Of a stretch of 64,000 bases of DNA, positions 9,861-20,471 are shown one piece after another. The notes under the pieces are model-generated. The model made no database searches. It saw only the letters and a list, made by a program, of their open reading frames with translations, and was not told the origin of the DNA. A program made the position numbers and the translations under genes. Each line of letters opens with the position of its first letter. The stretch's first letter is position 1. Source of the stretch: Scolanthus callimorphus (taxonomy: Eukaryota > Cnidaria > Anthozoa > Actiniaria > Edwardsiidae); contig CM066921.1 of assembly GCA_033964015.1 (NCBI GenBank), forward strand, positions 23,417,355 to 23,481,354. The letters run 5' to 3'.

Positions 9861-10479
9861 TTAAAGCGGGACTGTCACGGTACGCGCATGCTCGAGCAAA
9901 GACCGCCGATCCCATAACTATCATTCAAAACGGGGATTCCACCAATCACGGGACACTTCGTTTTCGCGGGAAAGTACCCACGCCCCGCGCGACGTCGCCT
10001 CAGGGAAAACATAATTTGGAGTTCATTCGTCAGGAGGCGACATTATGGTAAGTTTTTAGGCAAATGAGCTGCAAAATCGTTGTCTGAGGTGAAGATGCCG
10101 TAGCCCTTGAACAATTTCCATGTCTCGTGGACCCTTTTCGATATCCAGATCCGGCTTTTATTGTGTTCCCAAGCCATTTTGGCGTAAGGACGACCTCGAT
10201 TAGGCCTTTCTTGTTGGGCAGCCATCAGTGAAAATGACGCTCGAGTCTCATTCAATTTAAAACGACAAACAATATTGCATCGACTCCAAAATTTGGTCAC
10301 GATACTAAGGAGATCTCAGGAGAGAATACCCGTTAAGAATTAAGGGTAGATGGACCCCGAAACAACAAGATTTGAACGGATTCTACCAGCGTAATTCCTC
10401 CCTTTCACAGCCATCGTTCCGGCCCGGACCAAAGTGATCAAAATTCGCACATGCGCGTACCGTGACAGTCCCGCTTTAA
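9861..10479. mobile_element. TTAA-flanked element, family B, nested
   Basis: Terminal inverted repeats of about 30 bp start AGCGGGACTGTCACGGTACG and are perfect at the two ends, each bordered by TTAA (9861-9864, 10476-10479). It sits inside the left inverted repeat of the 9853-11500 element, so it is the youngest of three nested layers. On the minus strand it carries an 85-codon frame at 10043-10300. The TTAA duplication fits piggyBac or Kolobok. Confidence 0.8.
10043..10300 (-). CDS. Short ORF inside the TTAA element
   Basis: 85 codons. The C-terminal part has a WEHNKSRIWISKRVHETW block followed by GYGIFTSDNDFAAHL. The pattern of a Trp, a helix, then SDxDFAxxL recalls short host-like domains in cnidarian repetitive frames, but I cannot name the family. 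It lies wholly within a 619-bp transposon, so it is probably a remnant of the parent element's protein rather than a host gene. Confidence 0.35.
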   Translation of the reverse strand: MTKFWSRCNIVCRFKLNETRASFSLMAAQQERPNRGRPYAKMAWEHNKSRIWISKRVHETWKLFKGYGIFTSDNDFAAHLPKNLP

Positions 10480-10886
10480 GATCCAGGACGGGAGCGAGGA
10501 CGACGGCCGACCGGAAGTAATTTAGTATATCTGAGCATGCGCAGTAACGATAAAATCTATTTTCACAAGTTGCGTGACGCCGTTGCGTGACGGCAAAATC
10601 GCAAGTTTGGTGTTGTAGCTTTTATCGAGTGAATTTTGCGCCTTTTTCTCTTGTGAAAGTACTGGCTGATATAAAAATGGACATTTCTCCACCTACAGAG
10701 GAATCTTCAAAGGAAAAAAAATACCAAAAAACCTGCGTAAGTACATATTTTTGCTGTCTTTTTGCGGGTCGGAAACACACTTTCTTGCTGTAAGCTTTCT
10801 TTCGCGAGATTTCCTGTCTTCCTTTATAATTTAATATTACTTTCCAGGTTTAGTTGTAACATATATTTTGTTATTTTGCCGTTTTC

Positions 10887-10947
10887 TAGTTTGCTTTCTT
10901 GTCTAAAATTCAACAATTTGTTGAATTTTAGACAAGAAAGCAAACTA
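10887..10947. repeat. 61-nt perfect hairpin
   Basis: Two 30-nt arms starting TAGTTTGCTTTCTTGTCTAA pair across a single T at 10917, with no mismatch that I can see. It lies in the interior of the 9853-11500 element. It could be a tiny foldback element or a precursor of small RNA. Confidence 0.8.
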
Positions 10948-11639
10948 AAAAACTGCAAAATTTTCCCTGCAACAAGAAGAGCTCTTTACTCTACTCGTTA
11001 TCCCACTAAAAGTTGATTTTTATATTACATCAAGGAGGTTGCACTTAGTCTTTCACGCATTAATTGAACATAAAAAGTGAAAAGGATTGTCCTATTTTTC
11101 GTTGGAAATCCAGGGGATGGGGGGCTCGAGTTGGAGGTACAAAACCCTTTCTGAGATAACACATCCCCGACTATAAATCAAGCTAAACAAATGAAAAGCC
11201 AATTTTTACTCAACACAAACAAATGACGAAGCATGTAGGCGTCAGCTTTAATCCATTCGTCATGCCAAATAAGCTACAATGATTTCACATCAAAAAAACT
11301 CTTAATCAGCTCTCCGAAACTATTACATGCGGCTGAATAAAACGAATATACAGTATTGATATTCTAGAATAAAAATGGCGTCCCCGTCGTGAAAATCTTA
11401 GCAAAAATTATGTGCCGTCGAGACGAGGACCTCGGCCTAGTCCTAAACGTCCAAGCGCGCGCCGTCGTCCTATCTCCCGTCCTGGATCTTAAGGTCCCTA
11501 ATGACTTCTCTAGTTTTGAAGACGTCATCGATGACGTCATGCCGTGTGACCTAGGTGGTACACCCCCTTGCTTCTAACATAACTTTAATTAACCCAATGT
11601 TGGTCAACTAGCGCCTGGCCGGAGCTGCGTTAAAACTAA

Positions 11640-13285
11640 ACACGAAGGCTACAAAAATAGAAGCGCGCGTGTGCGTTCTTGCCTATTTTCCCGCCTGAAA
11701 TTGGGATGCCTGTGTGCCGGGCGGACACACACACACACACACACGCACACGGAATTACACTATACGTTTTTTTCAGAAATGAAAGGAAAAAAATCATATC
11801 TCCAGTGGGAAAGCTCCAATGACGACCAAACTTGGCAAAAGTTGTCTTTAGGTTCATACCTGTCTATTGTCAAAGTCACGTGACATGACGTCACTGTTTA
11901 CGTCATTGAAATTGACAAAAACCTCTGAAACCACTCAAAAGCGACTTTGATGGTTTACGTCTGAATTCTGATACCACTTTTCCTTATGTATGGTGCTCCG
12001 CTCAGGAGCTCGGCTATTATGTTTGTTCATGCACCAGGCTATCAATTTTTCCTTTACATTTCTCGAAGACTGTCAAATGACTAATTTCCTTGTGTTGTGC
12101 TTTTGTAAAGAATTGCAAAGTGTATATATTGACGGTGACTTTAAGTTGCTGGTGTTCACTTTCATTTTGACAAGAGGATTTCGTTCATTTACTAGCCATC
12201 TTGACTAATTGTTTTTTGCATCTAAAAGGAAAACTTTCAAAATATTTTAACAGGAAGTAAAATGATACGATCACGTTTTCACCAACGACAGACATGTTGA
12301 TTGTGCATGAACACCGATTCTGATTCTAAATAGTCTTCAAAATACTTACGAGGTGGAGATGCCACGTGGTTTGAATACATGTACCCAAGGTGTGGAGGTC
12401 TAGTATTGGCAACAGTCCTTTTAGTGCGACGTTTCCGGCGCGAATCCTTTTGGCTGGAGAGGGGAGTTATAACATGCTGAAAAATGACAATTAAACCTTA
12501 ATTCCGAATTTTCGGCTTTATTTAAAAGCCTTCATCAGGGCAGCTGGTGAAGTTTACAGAGAACGTTACATTTGTATAAACGCGCGCAATAACAACTAGA
12601 AGCAAAAGGCGTGCGCATAACAACAGTGACTTTACTTACTAGTTGTAGCTCTCGCTAAAAGTGCCAAAGAGCAAGACAGTGAATCATATTTTTGCCCTTT
12701 TGAAAATATGAGTTCCACTGACTCACTGCTGCCCTAATTTCATTTGGCCGACTATAGAGACAAATATCTACCTCTAAATTTCATACATGTAAGGTTGCAT
12801 CCAATAACAACAGCGCGAGAAATATATAAAAACACAGCATCGCGGCGTTGGCTACACGGGCGCACTTCAGAAGTGGACAAGGGGTCAAATAGTAGATTTC
12901 TCTTCTGATACTGAAAGTGCTCAAGTATGTGGCTACCACTTTCAAAATCCTGGCACTTTGATTGGCTACACCACTCTGAACTCGAGAATTGTTCTCCTCG
13001 CACGGCTCTAAAATGCTGCCGCCTCGCAGCCTCGCCTCTTGGCTCGGCTGCTCGTTGGCAATAAACGCGCGAGAAATACAGCGAGCGCTATAGTTAGTAT
13101 TGCGCGCAAATAGCGCGAACTGTAGTAATTCTGTATAGGAATATTGTAGAGCTGGAGATGAAGTTATTTGTGCTGAAAATTTAAAAATCGTACGTTTACT
13201 CGTAATTGCCGTTATTCTAGTGGTAAGCCCAACTATCGATCCCAATTTAATAATGACGCTGGATTTACCTGCTGAGTCTATTAGT
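11640..13285. other. Intergenic DNA without recognised gene
   Basis: An (AC)n microsatellite of 9-10 units lies near 11725-11745. A 154-codon minus-strand frame (12781-13245) shows no domain and has repeat-like content, so I do not call it. Nothing else is recognised. Confidence 0.5.
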
Positions 13286-13455
13286 ATAAGTAATCATACG
13301 ACTTCGAGTTTAATTTGGGATTAATTGCACGAGTGAGTTTTTCAAAAAGTATCGAAATTGCACGAGCCCGTAGGGCGAGTGCAATTTGAGCTTTTTGAAA
13401 AACTCACTAGTGTAATTAATCCCATTGAACGAGAATAGTCGTATGATTACTTATT
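13286..13455. mobile_element. Palindromic MITE
   Basis: ATAAGTAATCATACGAC at the left is matched in reverse by GTCGTATGATTACTTAT at the right. The arms continue inward with GGGATTAATTGCAC and GAGTGAGTTTTTCAAAAA against TTTTTGAAAAACTCAC. About 170 bp, nearly all inverted repeat. No coding capacity. Superfamily not determined. Confidence 0.7.
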
Positions 13456-14830
13456 AATAATATAGATGCAAAAAGTTTCAGAGAAAGACAGTAGGTTTGC
13501 AGCGGCCACAAGTGCACCGAACGCGTGCCAAACAAACGAGCAAAGTTTACAAAACCTAACTTGACTTAAACACGAGGTTCCGGTATAAAAGGGACCACCC
13601 ACTTTCACGCTTGGATCGGCAATTATAAACTCAACAGAATAAAGTCGAGAATTTTCAGTCTCCGGCAAAAATACTTTTATAGGGCCCGAAACAAGTTTGA
13701 ATAAAATTATTTTTGAATAAAAGGCAAGGTAACTTTTTTAAGAATACTGAATACTGAATAATTGGTTATTTGATGTTTACTAACGTTTTCAGTTCACATT
13801 TTGAATGTTGCGGTTCAGAATATTTCGACCCGTATGAATACTAATTACGTACTAATTAGTTTTCCGCACGAAAAGCTTTTATCTGAGCCAAACCTGTTGT
13901 TATAAAAATTATTCTGCAGCAACTAAAAAGGTATTAACAGTCTGGAAAGCAAATGGGTCGTTGGTCTTTGGTCATTGAACGCCCTTGTTCCGTGGTCACT
14001 GAAGTTAAGAATTCCTCTGTTTCGTGGTAAATTGAAAGACAAAAGACCAAACGCGAAAGCAGCCTTTTTGAGTTAGGTGTATACGGGAACCTCGTGTTAA
14101 AATAAACTTGACACAACAAATTCATTTTATACAAGAAAGGTGTAATTCTGTTTTGTCATCATCAACTTTATTTCAGATTCCAAGATAAAATAACATAGGT
14201 TTCTTTCGACAGTTTGAATTGCTTTTGAATACAAAAATAGTTGTTTAAGTGCATTTTCGGTCAAGCAAAACGGGTAAAATATTGTCCAGAAAGGTAAACA
14301 TATAGCTAGGTAAACTTCCACATGAGACATACCTGAAGTCTTCTCTTGTGTAAACTTTTCTTGTAACAGCTAAACAACCAAGATTTACAGGAATTTGACC
14401 CGGGAAACTGTCCTTATCTCATGCGTTCGTGTAGACTTTAATTCATTCCTTTGTGCCCCTTTCTGGCGTAACTAATTGAAGATTTCCCTTCATGTCCTTC
14501 CATAATAAAGAATGAAGACTAAACCAAGTCGTGCTTAAGTCCATAAGGAATTCATATTTTGCTTTCCACAAGTTTCGGAAGATAATTTTCATGAAAAGAA
14601 ACCGATGTTCTCCCCCCATTCACAGCCATCTATCGATCTCCCATCTTGTTGACGAGGCTCAAACAGAATCGGGTGGCGTGACAGCTAGCGCGCATTTGAT
14701 TGGCTCGTACAAAAAGTCCATTGTTTATTAGCCAATCAGCTTCATGAAGTACTTGCACTCATTGAGTGCAATTACTTTTGTAATTGCACTGCTCCTGAGC
14801 AATCTCAATCGAGAAAATTTTGCATCAATA
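13456..14830. other. Intergenic DNA without recognised gene
   Basis: AT-rich sequence with short unrelated frames. I see no family match, RNA gene or clear repeat boundary. Confidence 0.5.
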
Positions 14831-14834
14831 TTAT

Positions 14835-15100
14835 TAATAGCGGAGCTCCAGCGCGGGCCGAAGGCCCGCGCAAGCGGAGCACCATACCTAAGGGAAAAAC
14901 GTATACCATCGAGTTGATTTTTGAACGTCACGGGCATTATGGATCATTTTGATGACGTCATTGATGGCGTGAGGGAACGTGACTTTGGTGTAGAGTTCCT
15001 CTTATGGTCTTTAAAAGTTTGTCCAAGTTTGGCTTCTATAGAAGCTTCCCTTCGGCCGGAGATATGATTTATGAGCCCCTGGATTTTTTCTATATTTTTC
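14835..15100 (+). repeat. Diverged fragment of the CRE-array element family
   Basis: AGCGGAGCTCCAGCGCGGGC opens a GC-rich hairpin (GCGCGGGCC/GGCCCGCGC), and GATGACGTCATTGATGGCGTGA at about 14951 is a mutated CRE palindrome followed by the same kind of downstream block as in the main arrays (ACGTGACTTTGGTG, GTCCAAGTTTGG). One unit only. Confidence 0.55.
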
Positions 15101-15105
15101 TGGTA

Positions 15106-15779
15106 TTAAGGTTATTCCCCTGTTTTGCACGGCGCACGCTGTTCTGCGCATGGACGCGCGATCAATTTGTTCGAAAATGACGCAATCGAGCGCGCGCGCG
15201 CAAGCTAAATATCCCCATTTGAGCGAGAAACACCAAGAAAAAGTCGCTTTTTGGGATATTGCGCGAAAACAAGATTGGGCACCCCCATTTTTTATTTTAC
15301 CATTTTGATAAAACTATCATTCCCCTGTTATAAAAAAAAGTTTAAAGAAATTTCCACGACAAGTTTTTGAGCTATCGTCATAAAAGCCCCAAATGAGACA
15401 CCAAAGACTCTCAAATTATCACGAGCGGTGCGCACATTTTTGCACATTTTCCAGAGTAGCGTCAACATACATAGAAAATTAAACATTCCAATGTTCGTCC
15501 TAGGTAGTGAAGCATCCAACAGTTCTGTTCAAACTTGCAAGCGAACTGGATTGCTTCATTAGTGAGCGTTTTATCACAATTTTCTTGTTTCACGTATTCC
15601 TTCACAAAATAGCCCTCAGGCACTAAAAATGGGGTATGTTTGCGCCATCACAGTTTCTAAACGAGCATGGGCACCCCCTCTTTTTATTTCATATTTTCAT
15701 TCCTTATATACTAATTAGTAAATAGACAAATTAAGAAAAAAATTCTACGACAAGTTTTATTTCAGGGGAATTACCTTAA
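15106..15779. mobile_element. TTAA-flanked MITE, family C
   Basis: GGTTATTCCCCTG at the left end and CAGGGGAATTACC at the right are near inverted repeats, bordered by TTAA at 15106-15109 and 15776-15779. Left subterminal sequence includes CTGTTCTGCGCATGGACGCG, which resembles the same region of family A. The 62-codon minus frame inside has no recognisable domain. Confidence 0.65.
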
Positions 15780-15871
15780 ACCTATAGCGTCCGCCGTCCG
15801 CCGTCCGTGTACACATGGGAACCCTGTGGTATGCAAATAAAAAATTATATCTCCTCAAGGGAACATGCTAA

Positions 15872-16474
15872 GGGGCCGGCCATTAATTAAGTCGGAGTGG
15901 GGGGGGAGGGGGGGGACCTTATGGGAGACCTTATATTAGGCCAGGAAATGGGATTGGAGTCACTGGGACTGGGATTTGGCCAATAGAACTAGAAATGGGG
16001 AAAATGTTAAGGAAGGTTAATTTGCCTTTAACTGAACCAACAATCAAATATCAATGTCTGTGAAGAGTGGCTTTAAAAAATTGTGAACTGCTTTTAAAAT
16101 TTTGCCCTACGACTGCAATACAAACACTCTGTACACATGTCTAAAAGTCACTTTTTAACGCTAGGAATTTGAAAATTTTGACTGGGATTTCTGTGAAAAA
16201 AAAAACTTCAGGACTGGGATCTTGCGAAACTTTTACACCGAGAAATGGGATTTGGACCCCCTTCAGGACCTGTTTGAATAATTTTGACTGACATGGATGG
16301 AGGGGAAGGGGGGGGGGGGGGGGGGTCCTGAAATGTTTCAGTCTCTCAGAGGGGGGCTCCCGAAAACAATCAATGCTATTAGGTGGGGTTCTTGAAAATT
16401 TTTTGGATCACAGGTATTTTCTCCTCCACCCCCCCCCCCCCCCCCCCCCTCCGACTTAATTAATGACCGGTCCC
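15872..16474. mobile_element. Harbinger-like MITE with TAA duplication
   Basis: The inverted termini GGGGCCGGCCATTAATTAAG and, on the other end reversed, GGGACCGGTCATTAATTAAG match at all but two positions. TAA flanks both ends (15869-15871 and 16475-16477). A 3-bp TWA duplication fits PIF/Harbinger. The interior has G-rich and C-rich runs (about 15899-15916, 16308-16326, 16430-16450). Confidence 0.75.
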
Positions 16475-16499
16475 TAAGACAGCCATACTTGGGATATTT

Positions 16500-17090
16500 T
16501 GTCTATGCCACAAGGGGGGTGCTGTAGCACGGTCACGTGATGTGACGTCATCGATGACGTCATCAATGATTGAAAAAGAATTATCTCGTGGAGAGAAGAC
16601 TCTAAAACAACCAAACTTGTGTAGTGTGGTCTAGGTCACCACATGAGCGAAATGAAGTGGTCACGTGATGTGACGTCATGGATGACGTCATCTATGCTTG
16701 AAAAATTAATATCTCGTGAAGGGAAGGCTCTAAAACAACCAAACTTTGGTAGTGTAGTCTAGATCATCAGATAAACGAAATGAAGTGGTCACGTGATGTG
16801 ACGTCATCGATGACGTCATCTATGCTTGAAAAATTAAAATCTCGTGAAGGGAAGACTCTAAAACAACCAAACTTGGGTAGTGTAGTCTAGGTCACCAGAT
16901 GAGCGAAATGAGTTGGTCACGTGATATGACGTCAGCGATGACGTCATCTATGCCTGAAAATTAATATCTCGTGAAGGGAAGACTCTAAAACAACCAAACT
17001 TTTGTAGTGTAGTCTAGATCACCAGGTGAGCGAAATAAAGTGGTCACGTGATATGACGTCATCGATGACGTCATCTATGCTTAAAAAAAT
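16500..17090 (-). repeat. Second CRE/E-box tandem array, inverted
   Basis: Five units have their palindrome at about 16542, 16671, 16799, 16927 and 17054, a period of about 128 bp. Each has GGTCACGTGATGTGACGTCA followed by TCGATGACGTCATC or a one-base variant, then TCTCGTGAAGGGAAGACTC and ACCAAACTTGGGTAGTGTAG. Reversed, this matches the layout of the array at 9091-9850. Confidence 0.88.
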
Positions 17091-17130
17091 ATCCTCTTAT
17101 TGCACTTTTGAATCATTCCATTTGGAGGAG

Positions 17131-17597
17131 TTAAGTAATGGTCCGTATAAGAACTAGGCAAGCCAACGGCAAAGCATGCTGGGATGCAATTAATTTGTAT
17201 TAAAAATATAGGCAATTTCACTGGCTAAGACATGAAAATCAGTAAATTCACTATGCTAGAAAGACTTGTCTGAGGATTTTTAGGGAGACATAAGCACTTG
17301 TGGTACTCACAAACAGGATATGCAATTTGTAAAGACTTTGTGTGTGGGGAACCTAGCGTAAAATGCTGATTCTCACTCCTTTGTTCTTCTTTAATCTGAT
17401 TGGTCTAGAGATTTTTCGTTGCCATATGTTCTCAAAGCAAGTCAAAATCTATCAATTTTTCACTCTTATTATGTTACTAGTCATGATAACTTACTGTGGT
17501 AAAAAAATAGGACATATCCTACGTGGGGAACCTTCAATGCCGTAGAACAATGGAGGATTGCCTAGTTCTTGCATGGACAGCATGGATGATTACTTAA
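17131..17597. mobile_element. MITE with inverted ends
   Basis: TTAAGTAATGGTCC and AAGAACTAGGCAA at the left are mirrored by TTGCCTAGTTCTTG and GATTACTTAA at the right. The TTAA at both borders may be a duplication or part of the repeat. No coding capacity. Confidence 0.6.
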
Positions 17598-17839
17598 TAC
17601 CTTAATTTTTCGGAAGAAGGTCATCTCACTCGACAGGATGCTTATTTTCGTCCGGCGTATTTGTATTGTGTCAATGCAGCAACATACCGAAGAAAACACT
17701 GTTGTATACCTATCAAGAGACATTTTTTTCTTAAAAAGCCTATAGTATCAACCATGTACACATGGGAATCCCTTTCATTCGCACAGAAAATTTTATAAAC
17801 GAGAGCTCCGCTTTTAGCCAGTGGCTAAATCTATATATT

Positions 17840-19282
17840 TAAATAATAATAAACTTTTATTCAGTTCACATGTGTCTCCTGTGTTCCACTGAGAATTTTC
17901 GTATTTTGTTGAGGAACTGTCCTTCATGAAATTTTAACGCGGATGACCGCTGTTTGTAGCCAAAGCGTAGCGTCCACTATTTGACTTTTTCTGAAGCTTG
18001 GGCTTCCTATGGCGTAGGTACCAAAATATATGATCCGACGTTCATTGCTACTAGCCGTTGCTCCTATGTAGTGGGTTTCCTGTGGTGGACGCTCGCGCCA
18101 AAAAAGGGCGGAAAGCTTTTTGTTTGAAAAAGCGTTTGAACGTTTGAAAGAGAGATGACTTTGCTATCTTCCGAACTGGTGGCCGCGCATTCAATTCTCT
18201 TAAAATCATATTCGCACTCGTTCGATATCAATGTGAAAACATCAAAAAAAAAAAAAAAGATAAATCACTGAATTAGGAACCAATACCATTTAGGAACCAA
18301 ATACCAGAAAGGGCACCTTCACTGTAGTAAACGCGAAAGGTTTAGTGCCTATTTCATAATCGGTAGAGAAAACGTAAGTGCATGTAAAAAAATATCCTGG
18401 ACAAACCTGCAAAACCAAATTGTAAGCATTAACCGTATTTGGAAGTGACGGTAGATCTCCTTCTGCATACTATTAATTTCGGCGACATTTGCCAGAAAAC
18501 ATTGAACTTTGAGCTCGAACTTCCGGAAATTTTCTTAGTAGCCCGGAGAGATCTATTTTGCGCATCCACAGGTAACCCGTGCGACTCGCACCAGTCCCCC
18601 TATTGGCATTTAGCAGAAGCAACAGCAATTGGCAAAAACAGAGGTTTGTATGACTGGGGGTATTTTGAGGTTTCGAATTACGTTTTCTAGCCGATATGAT
18701 AACTGACACCAAAAAAGTTTCCATGCTCTTACTAAAGTATATGCTTTGGATAAGCATATTTTATTAAAACTAAAGGGACAAATATAATAGACAATTTGTC
18801 ACCTGTCACCTGAAGAGACAACTCTTCAAAAATGCCCTATAAAATAACAATTTTCCGCGCGCTATTAGCTTTTCTTCTTCGCACGTGGCATGGCCCACTG
18901 CCTTTCGCATGTTATATAATCAATATATTATGCAATCACAAGAGCCATTGTTGATCATCGTGCATGTTTTATCAGCGATATGATTATAGAAGTTGTTGTA
19001 ATCCATCTGCCTTATTTTTGATTACTGTGCTCCACATTGGAGGTTCCTCAAGTATTGTCGCGATCTAGAGTGTGTTTTGTGTAAGCCGCCAGGTTGTGTC
19101 TTGTTCTTGCGAGTGAGCCTAAAAAGTGACAGTTTCACGTTTGAAACAACAGCAACAAAACACAAAAAGCGAAATAAAATAACGACTTCTTATTACCACA
19201 CATTTTGTTTTCGCCCCGATGCGTTAAAAATATATATATATTTGACAGCTGGAACGCTGGTGTGTAAGTAGAGCTGATAGAA
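17840..19282. other. Intergenic DNA without recognised gene
   Basis: Contains an A run near 18243-18258 and short frames on both strands (18439-18757) that share no features with known proteins. Nothing supported. Confidence 0.5.
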
Positions 19283-19508
19283 TAGCTGCATTCACACTAG
19301 AGACGAGTTTCCCGTCTGAGACGAGGTTCTCGCCTTGAATATCGTTCCCTGTTCTTCTGTAATCACGTGAAACAATATTTTGAAAGAGAAAGTTTAGACA
19401 GATAACAAGCATTAAGTGTTTCTGAGCAGAATTGACATAAAGCAGGAACTTTTTCTGACGAGAAACTCGTCTCAGACGAGTTTTCCGTCTCTAGTGTGAA
19501 TACGGCTA
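19283..19508. mobile_element. MITE, GACGAG family, copy 1
   Basis: TAGCTGCATTCACACTAGAG begins the left end and CTCTAGTGTGAATACGGCTA closes the right. The ends continue inward with GACGAGTTTCCCGTCTGAGA-type palindromes. A longer relative lies at 19959-20471. Confidence 0.7.
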
Positions 19509-19958
19509 ATGTATATAAATAAAAGTACATTAAATTCAAGGCTATGATTGACCGCGGTGATTTCCACTACCCTTTATTGTTTTACAGTCTAGATCCTGTG
19601 ATTACAAACTAACCAACCACAGGACGTTGCGTGCTAGGCCAGTATCAGAACTCGTGAGTTATTCACGAGGTCCCGTCTGCCTTCCCAAACAGCCCTCATG
19701 ATTGTAACCTGCGCAGCAGCAATTTGCGCCATCTTACACGGAATTTCTGCAGAAACCCATCCATGGGAAAAGCTGAATTTACCATGGTAGAAGAATGGGA
19801 AGTATTCGGATCCCCCATATCCTCTTGTGAATTCTGAACACTTCCCATGCGTGTGCCTTAGGAAATTCAGCTTTTCCCATGGACGGGTTTTGATCTGCAT
19901 AAATTGCCCGTTATATATCCTCCAACCTCCCCTTTGATCGCTTTGTGTTCCTTCACAA

Positions 19959-20471
19959 TAGCCGTATTCACACTGGAGACGGAAAACTCGTCTTAGTAGC
20001 TGTTTTCACTGAAAACTCGTCATGACGGTTTTTTTTGTCTGACGTGTTTCCCGTCTGATATGAATTCGTGAATAGAAATCTGTCTAGTTTTACCGAATTA
20101 AATTCATATATAGAATTTTTGTTCGAAAGAACCTGGGCCGAGATTTGAGTGGTTACATAATACATCCGCGGCGCCATGTTTTTTACCCACAATTCTCTGT
20201 CTACTCTCTAGTCCCAGCTTCTTTACCGCGCGAATTACACAATTTCCGTCCAGTTCACCGTCTTAGTGTGAATTCAAGACGAGTTTCTCGTCTCGACGAG
20301 AAAATCGTCCACGGAAAATCGTCTGTTTAGACGGAGAAATAATACGGATAAATTCAGACGATTTCCCGTAAAAAAAACCGTCTTTCGTCCCGGTTTCACA
20401 TAAGACGAGTTTTCCGTCCGAACGAAAACTCGTCTCAGACGAGTTTTCCGTCTCTAGTGTGAATACGGCTA
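19959..20471. mobile_element. MITE, GACGAG family, copy 2
   Basis: TAGCCGTATTCACACTGGAG and its reversed partner CTCTAGTGTGAATACGGCTA at the right end give inverted repeats of about 36 bp that include GGAAAACTCGTCT. The interior repeats GACGAGTTTTCCGTC-like words many times in both orientations. Confidence 0.72.

Larger units (their letters stand above)
9853..11500. mobile_element. TIR transposon inserted in the CRE array
   Basis: The left end reads TAGGGACCTT and, after removal of an inner insertion, continues AAGATCCAGGACGGGAG. The right end at about 11474-11500 is its reverse complement: CTCCCGTCCTGGATCTTAAG then GTCCCTA. Array sequence stops at 9851 (GAGATAT) and resumes at 11502 (TGACTTCTCTAGTTTTG), so this element broke one array unit. 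No transposase is visible. The target duplication is too short or ambiguous to name a superfamily. Confidence 0.65.
9000..11640 (+). mobile_element. Tandem-array-bearing non-autonomous element, copy 1 (interrupted)
   Basis: The left end carries GATTTAGGCAATGCCTAAAAGCGGAGCTC (split here: GATTTAGGCAATGCC, then TAAAAGCGGAGCTC), a terminus also found in reverse near 17800-17835 and alone near 39490-39530. Inside is a CRE-palindrome array (9091-9850), cut by a nested transposon at 9853-11500, with the last array unit resuming at 11503-11620. The terminal TAAAAGCGGAGCTC module plus central array resembles the minisatellite-carrying non-autonomous elements of other invertebrates. Its class is not proven. 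Confidence 0.55.
15780..17836 (-). mobile_element. Tandem-array-bearing element, copy 2 (reverse)
   Basis: The right end (about 17770-17836) is the reverse complement of the terminus seen at 9005 and 39490: GAGCTCCGCTTTTAGCCAGT, then GGCTAAATC. The TTTAGCCAGTGGCTAAA palindrome forms a terminal hairpin. TGTACACATGGGAA appears near both ends (about 15809 and 17755). The array at 16500-17090 runs opposite to copy 1. A Harbinger-like MITE (15872-16474) and another MITE (17131-17597) are nested in it. Confidence 0.5.

Noticed and set aside
12781..13245. 154-codon minus-strand frame
   Set aside because: No domain, no splice or start context, and its middle matches repeat-like sequence (EENNSRVQSG, SARILK). 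Likely chance.
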